From CAVTWH01 sp963738365 (GTDB lineage: Bacteria > Actinomycetota > Actinomycetes > Mycobacteriales > Micromonosporaceae), in NCBI GenBank assembly GCA_963738365.1, contig CAVTWH010000010.1, forward strand, positions 372,001-436,000: DNA of 64,000 bases, given 5' to 3'. Shown piece after piece: positions 8,782-17,453 of this stretch (position 1 is the first letter of the stretch; each line of letters starts with the position of its first letter). Made by a program: the position numbers and the translations under genes. Below the pieces are notes generated by a model that searched no databases, was not told the origin of the DNA, and saw only the letters and a program-made list of their open reading frames with translations.

Positions 8782-9273
8782 GTGACGCTCTCCGGCACCG
8801 GCGCGCAGGCCGACCTCTACTACGAGGACCTCACCCCGGGCCGCCGCTTCGACCTGGGCGTCACTGTCGTCGACGAGGCCGAGATGCTGGCCTTCGCCCG
8901 CCGCTTCGACCCGCAGTGGTACCACGTCGACGAGGCGCTCGCCGCCGAGAGCGCCTACGGGGCGCCGATCGCCAGCGGCTTCTTCACCGTCAGCCTGTTC
9001 ATGCGCGCCTACGTCGACCACCTGCTGTCCCGGGCTGCGGCGGCGGCCTCCCCCGGCCTGGAGGAGCTGCGCTGGATCGCCCCGGTCTACGCCGGTGACC
9101 ACCTGGCCACCAGCCTCGAAGTGGTCGACCGCGGACTGTCCCGGGCCCGTCCCGGCTTCGGCACCGTCATCCTCGCCGCCGTGATGAGCCGGCTCGGCCC
9201 GGGCGGCGACCCCGAGGGCGACGTGCTGCGTACCCGCTTCCGCGGCTGGTTCGCGCTGCGCCCGGCCGGCTGA
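8782..9273 (+). CDS. MaoC-family (R)-specific hydratase-like protein
   Basis: Hot-dog-fold protein of the MaoC/(R)-enoyl-CoA hydratase family, likely acting on acyl-CoA in the cytoplasm. The active-site loop reads FDPQWYHVD, with the Asp/His arrangement of the family, followed by IASGFFTVSLFMR. Length 163 residues matches single-domain MaoC proteins. I start at GTG 8782, with TACCAT at 8768-8773 eight bases upstream and no Shine-Dalgarno, as expected for a leaderless gene. A strong hairpin at 9401-9426 lies downstream, after a short repeat region. Confidence 0.87.
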   Translation: MTLSGTGAQADLYYEDLTPGRRFDLGVTVVDEAEMLAFARRFDPQWYHVDEALAAESAYGAPIASGFFTVSLFMRAYVDHLLSRAAAAASPGLEELRWIAPVYAGDHLATSLEVVDRGLSRARPGFGTVILAAVMSRLGPGGDPEGDVLRTRFRGWFALRPAG

Positions 9274-9333
9274 GCCGGCCGCGGGACGGAGCGCGAGCGC
9301 GGATGCGACCGCCAGCCGGCGCGACGCGCGACG

Positions 9334-9398
9334 GTGAGACGGCGCGACGCCCGGACGTGAGACGGCCCAACTGTGAGACGGCCCAACTGTGAGACGGC
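9334..9398. repeat. Four copies of GTGAGACGGC, the last three with a 16 bp period
   Basis: Copies begin at 9334, 9357, 9373 and 9389, between maoC and its terminator. It is non-coding on inspection and looks like slippage-type expansion. Confidence 0.7.
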
Positions 9399-9400
9399 GC

Positions 9401-9426
9401 GGGCCCCGGCCGTGTGGCCGGGGCCC
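9401..9426. terminator. Bidirectional terminator-like hairpin between maoC and PH-domain gene
   Basis: Perfect 11 bp stem GGGCCCCGGCC with a GTGT loop, between convergent genes. It has no T-run, as is common for actinobacterial terminators. Confidence 0.75.
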
Positions 9427-9475
9427 GGTTACCTGTCCATTGCTCAGTCCTCGGCCCGTCGGGGCCGTGGCCCGC

Positions 9476-10069
9476 TCACTCCTCGGCGCCGGCCTTGTCC
9501 CGGTTACGCTCGCCAGCCTTGTTCACCTGCCGGACGATCGCCTCCCGGTCCTCGTCACCGAAGGTGTGCGCGTCGTTGTAGTGCTCCACCAGGTCGTAGA
9601 GCTGGCTCTGCACCTTCTCCACGCGCGGGATGTCGCCCAGCACCACCTGGCCACGCTCGCCCGCCGATTCGATGGTCAGCGTGCCACAGCCCAGCAGCCG
9701 CTCGAAGAAGCTGTGCTGGAAGGAGACGTCGTTGACCCGGTTGAGCGGGATGTCCCGACCCTGTCGGGAGAAGACGCCGGTACGCATGATCACCCGCTCG
9801 TTGGTGAAGACGTAGTGGGTGGTCCGCCACCGCAGCCAGGGCGCCACCGTCAGCCAGCTGATGAGCAGCACGCCCACCGCGATCAGGACGTAGAACCCGA
9901 TCAGGGTGGCGCCGCCGGCCGGGACCATGAAGAACCCGGCCACGCCGAGCCCGATGACCACCACGACGGCCAGTGCGACCGGCCAGAACAGTGCCTTCCA
10001 GTGCGGGTGAAGGTGGATCTCGACCTTCTCATCCTTGGTGAGAACGTCCTCCGGGAACCCCACTGGCAC
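9476..10069 (-). CDS. PH-domain (bPH2/DUF304, YdbS-like) membrane protein
   Basis: Function unknown; the family is membrane-associated. Two hydrophobic segments (about residues 27-50 and 56-77) precede a bacterial PH domain with THYVFTNERVIMRTGVFSR, IPLNRVNDVSFQ and the TLTIES strand. The C-terminus is charged. Two GTG starts compete. The first (10069) is 5 bases after a TATAGA -10-like element and would be leaderless; the second (10063) has AAGGAGG at good spacing. They differ by two residues. It follows birA on the same strand after 84 bp. Confidence 0.85.
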   Translation of the reverse strand: MPVGFPEDVLTKDEKVEIHLHPHWKALFWPVALAVVVVIGLGVAGFFMVPAGGATLIGFYVLIAVGVLLISWLTVAPWLRWRTTHYVFTNERVIMRTGVFSRQGRDIPLNRVNDVSFQHSFFERLLGCGTLTIESAGERGQVVLGDIPRVEKVQSQLYDLVEHYNDAHTFGDEDREAIVRQVNKAGERNRDKAGAEE

Positions 10070-10153
10070 CTCCTTCTATACACGTACCTCAAGTTGCATC
10101 AATGCCGCTGTGACGGTAGCGGCTGAACGCCACTTTCGGGGTCAACTGATCGG

Positions 10154-10960
10154 CTACCGGACGTGAACGACGTCCCCCGCCGCGACCGGGCGGCCCGCCA
10201 CCACCAGCCGCCCGTCGGCGTCCACCGCCTCGGCCAGCCCGACCAGCTGCCCCCCGCCCGGCAGGCTGACCGTAACGGTGCGCCCCACCGTCGCACAGAG
10301 CTCCTGGTACGCCGCCCGCACGCCGCTCGCCTGCGGATCCCCGCCAGCGTCGCACCAGCGCGTGTAGCAGCGCTCCAGCTCGGTCAGCAATCCGACCAGC
10401 AGGGCGCCCCGATCCAGCCCCGTGGCACCGGCCAGCGCCAGCGACGTGGCGTCCGGTCGGGGCAGCTCATCCTCGCGCAGCGTCACGTTCAGCCCGAAGC
10501 CGACCACCACCGCCCCGTCCCCGTCGAGCTCGGCGAGAATGCCACCGCACTTGCGGTCGTCCAGCAGTACGTCGTTGGGCCACTTGAGCCGGGCGTCCAG
10601 CCCCGTCATCCGGCGTACCCCGGTGGCAACGGCGACGCCGGCGAGCGGCGGCAGCCAGCCGTACCGGGAAACCGGCACCGCCGGCCGCAGCAGCACGCTC
10701 ACCGTCAGCCCCGCCCCCACCGGAGAGACCCAGTCCCGCCCCAGCCGCCCCCGCCCTGCCGTCTGCCGCTCCGCGACCAGCACCAACCCCTCGGCCGCGC
10801 CGCCGCGCGCCGCCGCCATCACATCCGCATTGGTCGACCCGGTCTCCCCCACCACCTCAAGCGCGGTCCACAGCCTGCCCCCGCCGACAACCCCATCGCG
10901 AACGGCGGCACCGTCCAACGGCCTCCGCCCCACCGACATCCCGTCACCCACTCCACCCAC
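10154..10960 (-). CDS. birA: Biotin-[acetyl-CoA-carboxylase] ligase
   Basis: Attaches biotin to the carrier lysine of acyl-CoA carboxylase alpha subunits. The motif GRGRLGRDW (ATP/biotin loop), KWPNDVLLDDRKCGGIL and GFGLNV are all seen. There is no N-terminal helix-turn-helix, so this is a monofunctional ligase and not an E. coli-type repressor. The start may be GTG 10960 or ATG 10939; neither has a clear ribosome site. It is divergent from the carboxylase beta gene across 229 bp. Its substrate is most likely the alpha subunit encoded at 22366-24111 (K547). Confidence 0.92.
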   Translation of the reverse strand: MGGVGDGMSVGRRPLDGAAVRDGVVGGGRLWTALEVVGETGSTNADVMAAARGGAAEGLVLVAERQTAGRGRLGRDWVSPVGAGLTVSVLLRPAVPVSRYGWLPPLAGVAVATGVRRMTGLDARLKWPNDVLLDDRKCGGILAELDGDGAVVVGFGLNVTLREDELPRPDATSLALAGATGLDRGALLVGLLTELERCYTRWCDAGGDPQASGVRAAYQELCATVGRTVTVSLPGGGQLVGLAEAVDADGRLVVAGRPVAAGDVVHVR

Positions 10961-11189
10961 GCCCCGACCCTACGGCCCCACCCCGCGACGCCCTCTCCGC
11001 ACACCTCGATGCCGAGGTCGGCGGTGGCCAGGGCGACCGACCGAGCTCAACCAGGACGGGGCGGGCGGCCGGGCTGACCACGCAGGATCAAGCGGGACGC
11101 CCGGAGTGGTCATCCCGGCCGCCAGCCCCCAGGCGCAACCCGGAGAAGGGCAGCCGGGGAGGGCACGGAAAGCGGGATAGCATCCCCTG

Positions 11190-12764
11190 GTGACCGATGC
11201 GCTCAGCGACATCCACACCACAGCCGGCAGGATCGACGGCCTGCGCGCCCGGATCGACGAGGCGGTACACGCCGGTTCCGGGCGGGCGATCGAGAAGCAG
11301 CACGCCCGGGGCAAGAAGACCGCCCGGGAACGGATCGCCCTGCTGCTCGACGAGGGCTCCTTCGTGGAGCTGGACGAGCTGGCCCGGCACCGCTCCACCA
11401 ACTTCGGCCAGGAACGCAACCGCCCCTACGGGGACGGGGTGGTGACCGGGTACGGCACCGTCGACGGTCGCCCGGTATGCGTGTTCGCCCAGGACTTCAC
11501 GGTGTTCGGCGGCTCCCTCGGCGAGGTGTTCGGGGAGAAGATCGTCAAGGTGATGGACCTGGCGATGAAGACCGGCTGCCCGGTCATCGGCATCAACGAC
11601 TCCGGCGGCGCCCGCATCCAGGAAGGGGTGGTCTCCCTCGGGCTCTACGGCGAGATCTTCTTCCGCAACGTCCGCGCCTCCGGAGTCATCCCACAGGTTT
11701 CGCTGGTGCTGGGGCCGTGCGCGGGCGGCGCCGTCTACTCGCCCGCGGTCACCGACTTCACCGTGATGGTGGACCAGACGTCGCACATGTTCATCACCGG
11801 GCCGGACGTCATCAAGACGGTCACCGGCGAGGACGTGGCGATGGAGGAGCTGGGCGGGGCGCGTACCCACAACACCCGGTCGGGTAACGCGCACTACCTG
11901 GCGGCCACCGAGGAGGACGCCATCTCCTACGTGCAGGCGCTGCTGTCCTACCTGCCGTCGAACAACCTGGACGACCCGCCGGTCTACGCCGTCGACGCCG
12001 ACCTGGACGTCTCCGCCGACGACCTGGCCCTGGACACGCTGATCCCGGACTCGGCCAACCAGCCGTACGACATGCACCGGGTGATCGAGCACGTGGTGGA
12101 CGACTTCCTGGAAGTGGCGCCGCTCTACGCGCAGAACATCGTGGTGGGGTTCGGCCGGGTGGAGGGGCGGCCGGTCGGTGTGGTGGCCAACCAGCCCATG
12201 CACTTCGCCGGCTGCCTGGACATCGCGGCGTCGGAGAAGGCGGCCCGGTTCGTCCGCACCTGCGACGCGTTCAACCTGCCCATCGTCACCTTCGTGGACG
12301 TGCCCGGCTTCCTGCCCGGGACCGACCAGGAGTGGGGCGGCATCATCCGGCGCGGCGCCAAACTGCTCTACGCCTACGCCGAAGCCACCGTGCCGAAGGT
12401 CACCGTGATCACCCGCAAGGCCTACGGCGGGGCGTACGACGTGATGGGCTCCAAGCACCTCGGCGCCGACCTGAACTTCGCCTGGCCCACCGCGCAGATC
12501 GCGGTGATGGGCGCCCAGGGCGCGGTGAACATCCTGTACCGCGCGGAGCTGCGCGACGCCGACGACCCGGTGCAGCTGCGCGCCCAGCTCATCGGGGAGT
12601 ACGAGGACACCCTGGCCAACCCGTACGTGGCGGCGGAGCGCGGGTACGTCGACTCGGTGATCGCCCCGTCCGCCACCCGGGTCCAGCTGGTCCGCGCGCT
12701 GCGGGCGCTGCGTACCAAGCGGGAGACGCTGCCGCCGAAGAAGCATGGCAACATTCCGTTGTAG
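11190..12764 (+). CDS. pccB: Acyl-CoA (propionyl-CoA) carboxylase beta subunit
   Basis: Carboxyltransferase subunit that moves CO2 from biotin to an acyl-CoA. 524 residues with the two crotonase-fold halves: NDSGGARIQEG in the first and DVPGFLPGTDQEWGGIIRRG in the second. D417 in GGAYDVMGSKH corresponds to the Asp known in PccB/AccD5 enzymes to favour propionyl- over acetyl-CoA. GTG start at 11190 follows TAGCAT by 6 bases with no ribosome site, so it is probably leaderless. Partners in the window: alpha at 22366, epsilon at 14202, birA next door. Confidence 0.95.
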   Translation: MTDALSDIHTTAGRIDGLRARIDEAVHAGSGRAIEKQHARGKKTARERIALLLDEGSFVELDELARHRSTNFGQERNRPYGDGVVTGYGTVDGRPVCVFAQDFTVFGGSLGEVFGEKIVKVMDLAMKTGCPVIGINDSGGARIQEGVVSLGLYGEIFFRNVRASGVIPQVSLVLGPCAGGAVYSPAVTDFTVMVDQTSHMFITGPDVIKTVTGEDVAMEELGGARTHNTRSGNAHYLAATEEDAISYVQALLSYLPSNNLDDPPVYAVDADLDVSADDLALDTLIPDSANQPYDMHRVIEHVVDDFLEVAPLYAQNIVVGFGRVEGRPVGVVANQPMHFAGCLDIAASEKAARFVRTCDAFNLPIVTFVDVPGFLPGTDQEWGGIIRRGAKLLYAYAEATVPKVTVITRKAYGGAYDVMGSKHLGADLNFAWPTAQIAVMGAQGAVNILYRAELRDADDPVQLRAQLIGEYEDTLANPYVAAERGYVDSVIAPSATRVQLVRALRALRTKRETLPPKKHGNIPL

Positions 12765-12773
12765 ATAACGGAA
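12754..12773. other. Short inverted repeat over the pccB stop codon
   Basis: TTCCGTT and AACGGAA arms with a 6-base centre; the TAG stop of pccB lies inside. Too weak for a terminator; it could be an operator for the downstream Uma2 gene. Confidence 0.35.
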
Positions 12774-12869
12774 TCGTTGTAGGTGACGGCGGGTCCGGAA
12801 GGGGGCAGCAGCACCATGGATCGTCTGCCAGGCTCGGGCTCCGGGGAGGACTCGCTCTCGGAGGTGCCC

Positions 12870-13430
12870 ATGACCGCCGCCACCACGGACGTCGCCGTGC
12901 AGGACCACGCCCTGCCGTGGACCGAAGAAGAGTTCTTCGCGCTGGGAGAGACAGTCGCGCGTATCGAGCTCTTCGACGGGACCCTTTCGGTGAGCCCGGG
13001 TGCCAACTACGACCACCAGGATCTGCTGCACGAGCTTGCGGCAGTCCTCAAACCTGTGGCGAAGCGCGCCGGCCTGTGGGTCTACATCGACGTCGACGTC
13101 CGGCTACGGCCCGACCGTATCGTCGAACCTGACCTGATCATCCGCCCCCGGGTGCCGAGGGGCACCACTATCAGCGAGGGCGCGGACCTCCGCCTCGTCT
13201 GCGAGATCACCTCCACCAACGCGGCCACCGACCGGGTACTGAAGATGCACTACTACGCCGTGGCGCGGATCCCCTGGTATCTGATTGTCGAGCCCGACGG
13301 GCCGACGCTGCTGCTGCACCGGCTGGAAGGTGACCACTTCGTGCTCCACCAGCAGGCCAAGCCCGGCGAGTCGCTGCACTTCACCGACCCGGTGACGCTC
13401 GATCTGGACCCGGCCACGCTCACCGAGTAG
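12870..13430 (+). CDS. Uma2-family (PD-(D/E)XK-like) protein
   Basis: Member of the Uma2 family, predicted to keep a restriction-endonuclease fold; no biological role is established. Motifs: an ELFDGTL strand with the conserved Glu, VEPDLIIRPR (the PDL acid) and CEITSTN, the ExS/T active-site strand. A trailing DRVLKMHYYAVARIPWYLIVEP block is typical. I start at ATG 12870 because GGAGG lies just upstream (186 residues). These genes are often present in many copies in actinobacteria and sit alone, as here between pccB and the epsilon gene, consistent with insertion into an older operon. Confidence 0.85.
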   Translation: MTAATTDVAVQDHALPWTEEEFFALGETVARIELFDGTLSVSPGANYDHQDLLHELAAVLKPVAKRAGLWVYIDVDVRLRPDRIVEPDLIIRPRVPRGTTISEGADLRLVCEITSTNAATDRVLKMHYYAVARIPWYLIVEPDGPTLLLHRLEGDHFVLHQQAKPGESLHFTDPVTLDLDPATLTE

Positions 13431-13455
13431 CCGCCGCCAGGGGTCCCACGGCTGT

Positions 13456-14175
13456 TCAGTGCCCCGGCAGGATGGGGCGTAGCAGTAGGTAGCCGCCGCC
13501 GGCCAGGGCGCCGACGGCGACCAGAAAGAACAGGAACACCCAGCCGAAGGCGGGCAGTACGGTGACCCCGGCGAGCTGGTCGGCGTCGGAGTCGGGGGCG
13601 CGCCCGCGACTGCGCTGGCGCTGTAGCTCGAAGACCGGGCGCACCCCGCCGAGCAGCAGGAACCACACACCGGCGTAGGCGAAGCTGACCTTGACCCAGT
13701 CCGGGGCGTACCAGGTGACCAGGAATACCACGGCGCCGGTGACCAGGACCGACAGCAGGCCGTAGAAGTTGCGGATGAGCAGCAGCACCGCTGCCAGCAG
13801 CACCAGCGTCAGCCACAGCACCAGGCTGGCCCGCCCCATGGTGAGCAGGACGGCGCCGAGCAGCCCCGCCAGCGGCGGCGTCGGGTACCCGGCGAGCACG
13901 GTGAGGACCATCCCGGGGCCGCTCGGCCGGCCCTTGCTCAGCGTCACCCCGGAGGTGTCCGAGTGCAACTTGATGCCCTGCAGGCGGCGCCCGCTGAGCA
14001 GCGCGAGCAGCGCGTGGCCGCCCTCGTGCGCGATGGTGACCGCGTGCCGGGCCAGCCGCCACAGGTCCCGGACGCCGACCAGGACCAGGGCGAAGGCGAG
14101 CGGACCGAGCACGGCCAGGGTTGCCGGGCGGGCCTGGGGGGCGAAGAAGTCGCGGATGCTGTCCAGCACGATCAC
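13456..14175 (-). CDS. M50-family zinc metalloprotease (site-2-protease-like)
   Basis: Polytopic membrane protein, about 239 residues from the GTG at 14175. The zinc motif HEGGH is at residues 50-54 near the first hydrophobic segments, with about six further membrane segments. It resembles the M50B-like family; substrate unknown. The frame stays open upstream for about 90 Pro/Arg-rich codons, but those lie antisense to accE and have no signs of coding, so the GTG start 26 bp from the divergent accE start is preferred. It is convergent with Uma2 across a 25 bp gap. Confidence 0.85.
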   Translation of the reverse strand: MIVLDSIRDFFAPQARPATLAVLGPLAFALVLVGVRDLWRLARHAVTIAHEGGHALLALLSGRRLQGIKLHSDTSGVTLSKGRPSGPGMVLTVLAGYPTPPLAGLLGAVLLTMGRASLVLWLTLVLLAAVLLLIRNFYGLLSVLVTGAVVFLVTWYAPDWVKVSFAYAGVWFLLLGGVRPVFELQRQRSRGRAPDSDADQLAGVTVLPAFGWVFLFFLVAVGALAGGGYLLLRPILPGH

Positions 14176-14201
14176 ACCGTACGGCCCGTAAGCTCGTGCG
14201 T

Positions 14202-14408
14202 ATGCACCCTGATCCACTGTTCCGGGTGGTCCGCGGCGCGCCGACGGCGGAGGAGCTGGCCGCGCTGGTGGGCGCGGTACTGAGCCTGGCGCCGGCTCCG
14301 GTCGCCGCCCCGGGCGTACCGTCGCGGTGGCGTGCCGCCGCGCTGCCGGCCGGTCGGGGCCTGCATCCGGGTCCGGGCGCCTGGCGCGGCTCGGCGCTGC
14401 CGGGCTGA
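14202..14408 (+). CDS. accE: Acyl-CoA carboxylase epsilon subunit
   Basis: Small subunit that stabilises the actinobacterial acyl-CoA carboxylase complex. 68 residues beginning MHPDPLFRVVRGAPTAEELA; the FRVVRG-PTAEELAAL signature is diagnostic, followed by a variable Ala/Pro region and a WR motif. ATG at 14202; TAAGCT ends 7 bases upstream, so it is likely leaderless. In streptomycetes this gene normally follows pccB directly. Here Uma2 and an M50 protease lie between them. Confidence 0.88.
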   Translation: MHPDPLFRVVRGAPTAEELAALVGAVLSLAPAPVAAPGVPSRWRAAALPAGRGLHPGPGAWRGSALPG

Positions 14409-14420
14409 GGAGTCCGGCCC

Positions 14421-14711
14421 ATGCGTCGGGCGGCCGCGCTGGTACCACTGGTCATCGCGGCCCTCTGGCTGCCGCCAGCGGAGGCCGCCGCGCGGCCACC
14501 GGTCACCGCCGACACCCGGCCGGGAGGGGAACCCACGCCGGCCGCCTCGATCTTCTTCTCCTCCCCGCCGCCCCCCGCGCCCAGTGACGTGGGCCCGTCC
14601 AACGGCCGCCGCAACACCGACACCACCGTGGTGATCCTCGCGATGCTCGGCGGAGCCGGGATGCTGGGCGCCGCCGCGTGGGCCGGCGCCCGCCGCCGCA
14701 CACGGAGCTGA
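14421..14711 (+). CDS. Small secreted or membrane protein with signal peptide
   Basis: 96 residues. The N-terminus (MRRAAALVPLVIAALWLPPA) is a signal peptide with a likely cut after AEA. A Pro/Ser-rich stretch follows, then a C-terminal membrane helix (VVILAMLGGAGMLGAAAWAG) with an Arg-rich cytoplasmic end. The expected topology is an exported segment held by the tail. It starts 12 bp after accE and may be co-transcribed. No family recognised. Confidence 0.6.
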   Translation: MRRAAALVPLVIAALWLPPAEAAARPPVTADTRPGGEPTPAASIFFSSPPPPAPSDVGPSNGRRNTDTTVVILAMLGGAGMLGAAAWAGARRRTRS

Positions 14712-14883
14712 CCTGTCGGTCAGGCTCGTGCAGCGACCGTCGCCGGCCCGACAGCGGCAGCGATCCGGCGGTCAAGCAGCTCCACAACCGACGGTGGTCG
14801 GCGAGCAGCCCGACTGCCAACGGTGGTCGGCGGCCACGGCGCGAGCCACCGGCGCCTGAGCCGAAGGCGAGGGCCGCCAGTGC

Positions 14884-15489
14884 CTACTCGGTGTCGGTGT
14901 CGACCGGGCGGGTCTCGGTGATCACCGGTGCCTGGCCGTTCGCCGGGGTACGACGCCGCTTCGGTACCGGGATGGGCGGGATGTTGACGTTGGGCAGGCG
15001 CGGGTACCGGCGCGCCCGCAGCTGCTCGGCCCGCTGCTCCGCAGCCGCGTAGTCGGGCAGCTCGGCGACCAGGGGGCGGGTGCAGGTCTTGCAGACCAGG
15101 GCGTGCGGGACCACGGGCTCCATGCAGTAGGGGCACTGCCGCTCCTCGTAGACCCGGGAGCGGGTGACCCCGGTGACGCTCATCGCCTTGACGATGAGGA
15201 ACAGCACGCCGGCCAGCATGAAGAAGCTGAGCAGGTCGGTGAGGAAGGCACCGTACTGGATCTTGGTCTTGCGGAGCGTGAACGTCCATTGGAAGTCGGG
15301 CTGCCCGAACAGCGCCGCGACCATCCGCATCAGGATGTTGTCGGCCAGTGACTCCACCAGCTTGGAGAAGGCCGCCCCGATGAGGAAACCGAGTGCCAGG
15401 TCGAAGACGCTGCCGCTGAGTGCGAACGCCTTGAACTCCCGCCAGATCTTCACGGCAGCAGCGTAGGGGTGCCGGTCGGGGACGGACAT
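14884..15489 (-). CDS. mscL: MscL-type mechanosensitive channel with C-terminal zinc ribbon
   Basis: Large-conductance channel that opens on membrane stretch. TM1 and pore region: FKAFALSGSVFDLALGFLIG; TM2: FLTDLLSFFMLAGVLFLIVKAM. After TM2 the usual cytoplasmic helix is replaced or extended by a CxxC-x10-CxxC zinc ribbon (C119, C122, C133, C136) and a basic Pro-rich tail. Total 201 residues against about 130-150 for common MscL. The ATG at 15489 is 3 bases after the kinase stop, so translation may be coupled; an internal GTG at 15450 would begin at the normal MscL N-terminus. Confidence 0.88.
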   Translation of the reverse strand: MSVPDRHPYAAAVKIWREFKAFALSGSVFDLALGFLIGAAFSKLVESLADNILMRMVAALFGQPDFQWTFTLRKTKIQYGAFLTDLLSFFMLAGVLFLIVKAMSVTGVTRSRVYEERQCPYCMEPVVPHALVCKTCTRPLVAELPDYAAAEQRAEQLRARRYPRLPNVNIPPIPVPKRRRTPANGQAPVITETRPVDTDTE

Positions 15490-15492
15490 CGG

Positions 15493-17340
15493 TCAGCTGG
15501 TGCTTCCCCGGATCTCCACGTTGCTCAGCCGTACCTGGGAGGAGGGGGTGGCGCTGGTCAGCGACACGGACGGGAAGATGCCCAGCACCACGTGTCCCAC
15601 CCGGAAGGTCTGCGCCGGGTCGGTGCAGGCGTTGCGGCCGATCTGCTTTCCGTCCCGGAAGAAGGTGAACTGGTTGCCGCGCAGCACCACGCCCACCCGG
15701 ATGCGCTGACCGGGCACCAGCGGGGACGGGACCGGGTCACACACCGACTTGACGCTGCTGCCGGTGGGCCAGCCGTGCAGGATCAGGTGGTAACCGTCGG
15801 GGCAGACCCGCAGGGCGTACCCGGCGGTGTCGCCGAAGCGCAGCCAGATAGTGCCGCAGCTGAACGTGTCCTGCAGTTCCACGTCGACGAGGACGGCCGT
15901 GTCGAGCAGTAGCGTCTTCGGCCCCGGGCAGCGGTACGGGGAGTCCGAGGCGCGGGTGACCAGCAGACCCTGACCGCTGCCGGCGCAGTCGGCGTGGATG
16001 TGGGTGTCGCTGACGTCCATCCAGTCCTTCGGCGGCGACAGCGTGTCGGCCTCCACTGTGGACAGACCGGCTAGTAGCGCCTCCAGCGTCGCGGGCGGCG
16101 AGGAGCCGCTCGCCGAGCTGCCGTTCGCCGTGGCGGAAGGCGTCGGGCCGACGGCCGCCAGGCCGAACGGCAGCGGGATGGTCCGGGTCGCGATCGCACC
16201 GGCCAGCGCCAGCGTCACCACGGCCGCGACGACCCCGGCGACCAGGCGCCACGGCCGGCGGCGCGGCGGCGCGGCGGCCGCCACCGTGGCCGGCGGCGCG
16301 GCGAGTGCGGCGGCCGAGGCACCGGCGACCGACTGCGGTCGCCCACCCTGGCGGGGCACCGTCGGCGGATCGGGGCGGCGCACCTCGGTGGCCCGGTCGC
16401 CGACCGGGGACAGCGGCTGCGTTGGTGGGTACGGCGACGCCGTGCGTAGCTGCGTCGGTGGCTCCGGGGTGCCCGGCACCAGACCTGGCGGGACGGAGAT
16501 GGGGCGGGCGTCACCGGCCGAGGTGAGCGCCTCCAGGAGCGCCCGGGCCGTCGGCCGGGCCGCCGGGTCCTTGGCCAGCGCGAGCCTCACCAGGTCCCGG
16601 ATCGCCGGGGGCAGCCCGTCCAGCTCCGGCTCCCCGCTGATGATCCGCATGGCGACGCCGGGCACCGAATCGGCGACGAACGGCGCGCGGCCGCGGCCGG
16701 CGTAGGCCACCACGGCGCCCCAGGCGAACACGTCGGCGGCCGGGGTAAGCAGCCGGCTGCCGTCCGGGCCGAGACGCTCCGGCGCCATGTAGGAGACCGT
16801 GCCGACGATCTCACCGGCGTTGGTGAGGGTACTGGCGTCGGCGACCGGGCGGGCGATGCCGAAGTCGATCACCTTGAGGCTGCCCCGGGCGAGCAGCACG
16901 TTGCTCGGTTTGAGGTCCCGGTGGATCACCCCGGCGCCGTGGATCGCGGTCAGCGCGGTGGCCACCCCGATCGCCACGCTGTGCAGGGTCGCCGGGCTGA
17001 GCTTGCCGCTCTCGGCCACCACGTCGCTGAGTGTCGGGCCGTCGACATACTCCACCACCAGGTAGGGCGGGTTGCTGTCCGGGTCGGCGTCGAGCACCTC
17101 GGCGGTGCAGTAGGGCGGAACCTGTCGGACCTGGGTGACCTCGCTGCGGAAGCGGCGCCGGAAGCCGGGCTCGCCGGCCAGGTGGGCGCGGATGGCCTTG
17201 ACGGCCACCAGCTGCCCGGCGGCGTTGCGCCCCAGGTAGACCACGCCCATGCCGCCCTCGCCGAGCCGGCCGAGCAGCTCGACCCCGCCCAGGGTGACCG
17301 GATCGGTGGCGTAGAGCGGGCGGGCTCCGGTAACCGTCAT
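15493..17340 (-). CDS. Membrane Ser/Thr protein kinase with extracytoplasmic LamG-like domain
   Basis: Receptor-type Hanks kinase, about 615 residues. The kinase domain (about 15-280) has the Gly loop GRLGEGGMGVVYLG, K48, HRDLKPSN (D142) and DFG (159-161). A Pro/Thr linker leads to one membrane helix (LVAGVVAAVVTLALAGAIA). The outer domain, with several cysteines, resembles a concanavalin/LamG or DUF1080-like sugar- or ligand-binding fold. ATG at 17340 has GGGAGGG upstream. It is directly upstream of mscL with a 3 bp gap, so the kinase may sense an envelope cue linked to the channel; that link is inference. Confidence 0.9.
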   Translation of the reverse strand: MTVTGARPLYATDPVTLGGVELLGRLGEGGMGVVYLGRNAAGQLVAVKAIRAHLAGEPGFRRRFRSEVTQVRQVPPYCTAEVLDADPDSNPPYLVVEYVDGPTLSDVVAESGKLSPATLHSVAIGVATALTAIHGAGVIHRDLKPSNVLLARGSLKVIDFGIARPVADASTLTNAGEIVGTVSYMAPERLGPDGSRLLTPAADVFAWGAVVAYAGRGRAPFVADSVPGVAMRIISGEPELDGLPPAIRDLVRLALAKDPAARPTARALLEALTSAGDARPISVPPGLVPGTPEPPTQLRTASPYPPTQPLSPVGDRATEVRRPDPPTVPRQGGRPQSVAGASAAALAAPPATVAAAAPPRRRPWRLVAGVVAAVVTLALAGAIATRTIPLPFGLAAVGPTPSATANGSSASGSSPPATLEALLAGLSTVEADTLSPPKDWMDVSDTHIHADCAGSGQGLLVTRASDSPYRCPGPKTLLLDTAVLVDVELQDTFSCGTIWLRFGDTAGYALRVCPDGYHLILHGWPTGSSVKSVCDPVPSPLVPGQRIRVGVVLRGNQFTFFRDGKQIGRNACTDPAQTFRVGHVVLGIFPSVSLTSATPSSQVRLSNVEIRGSTS

Positions 17341-17453
17341 CGCTGCCCTCCCCCGGCGGTCGGCATAGACGTGGGAACCTGTGAATGGTACTGGGCGCGG
17401 GCCACCGACGGGGGTCGGCAACCCGGCACAATGCGATCTCCTACGCTGCACAG

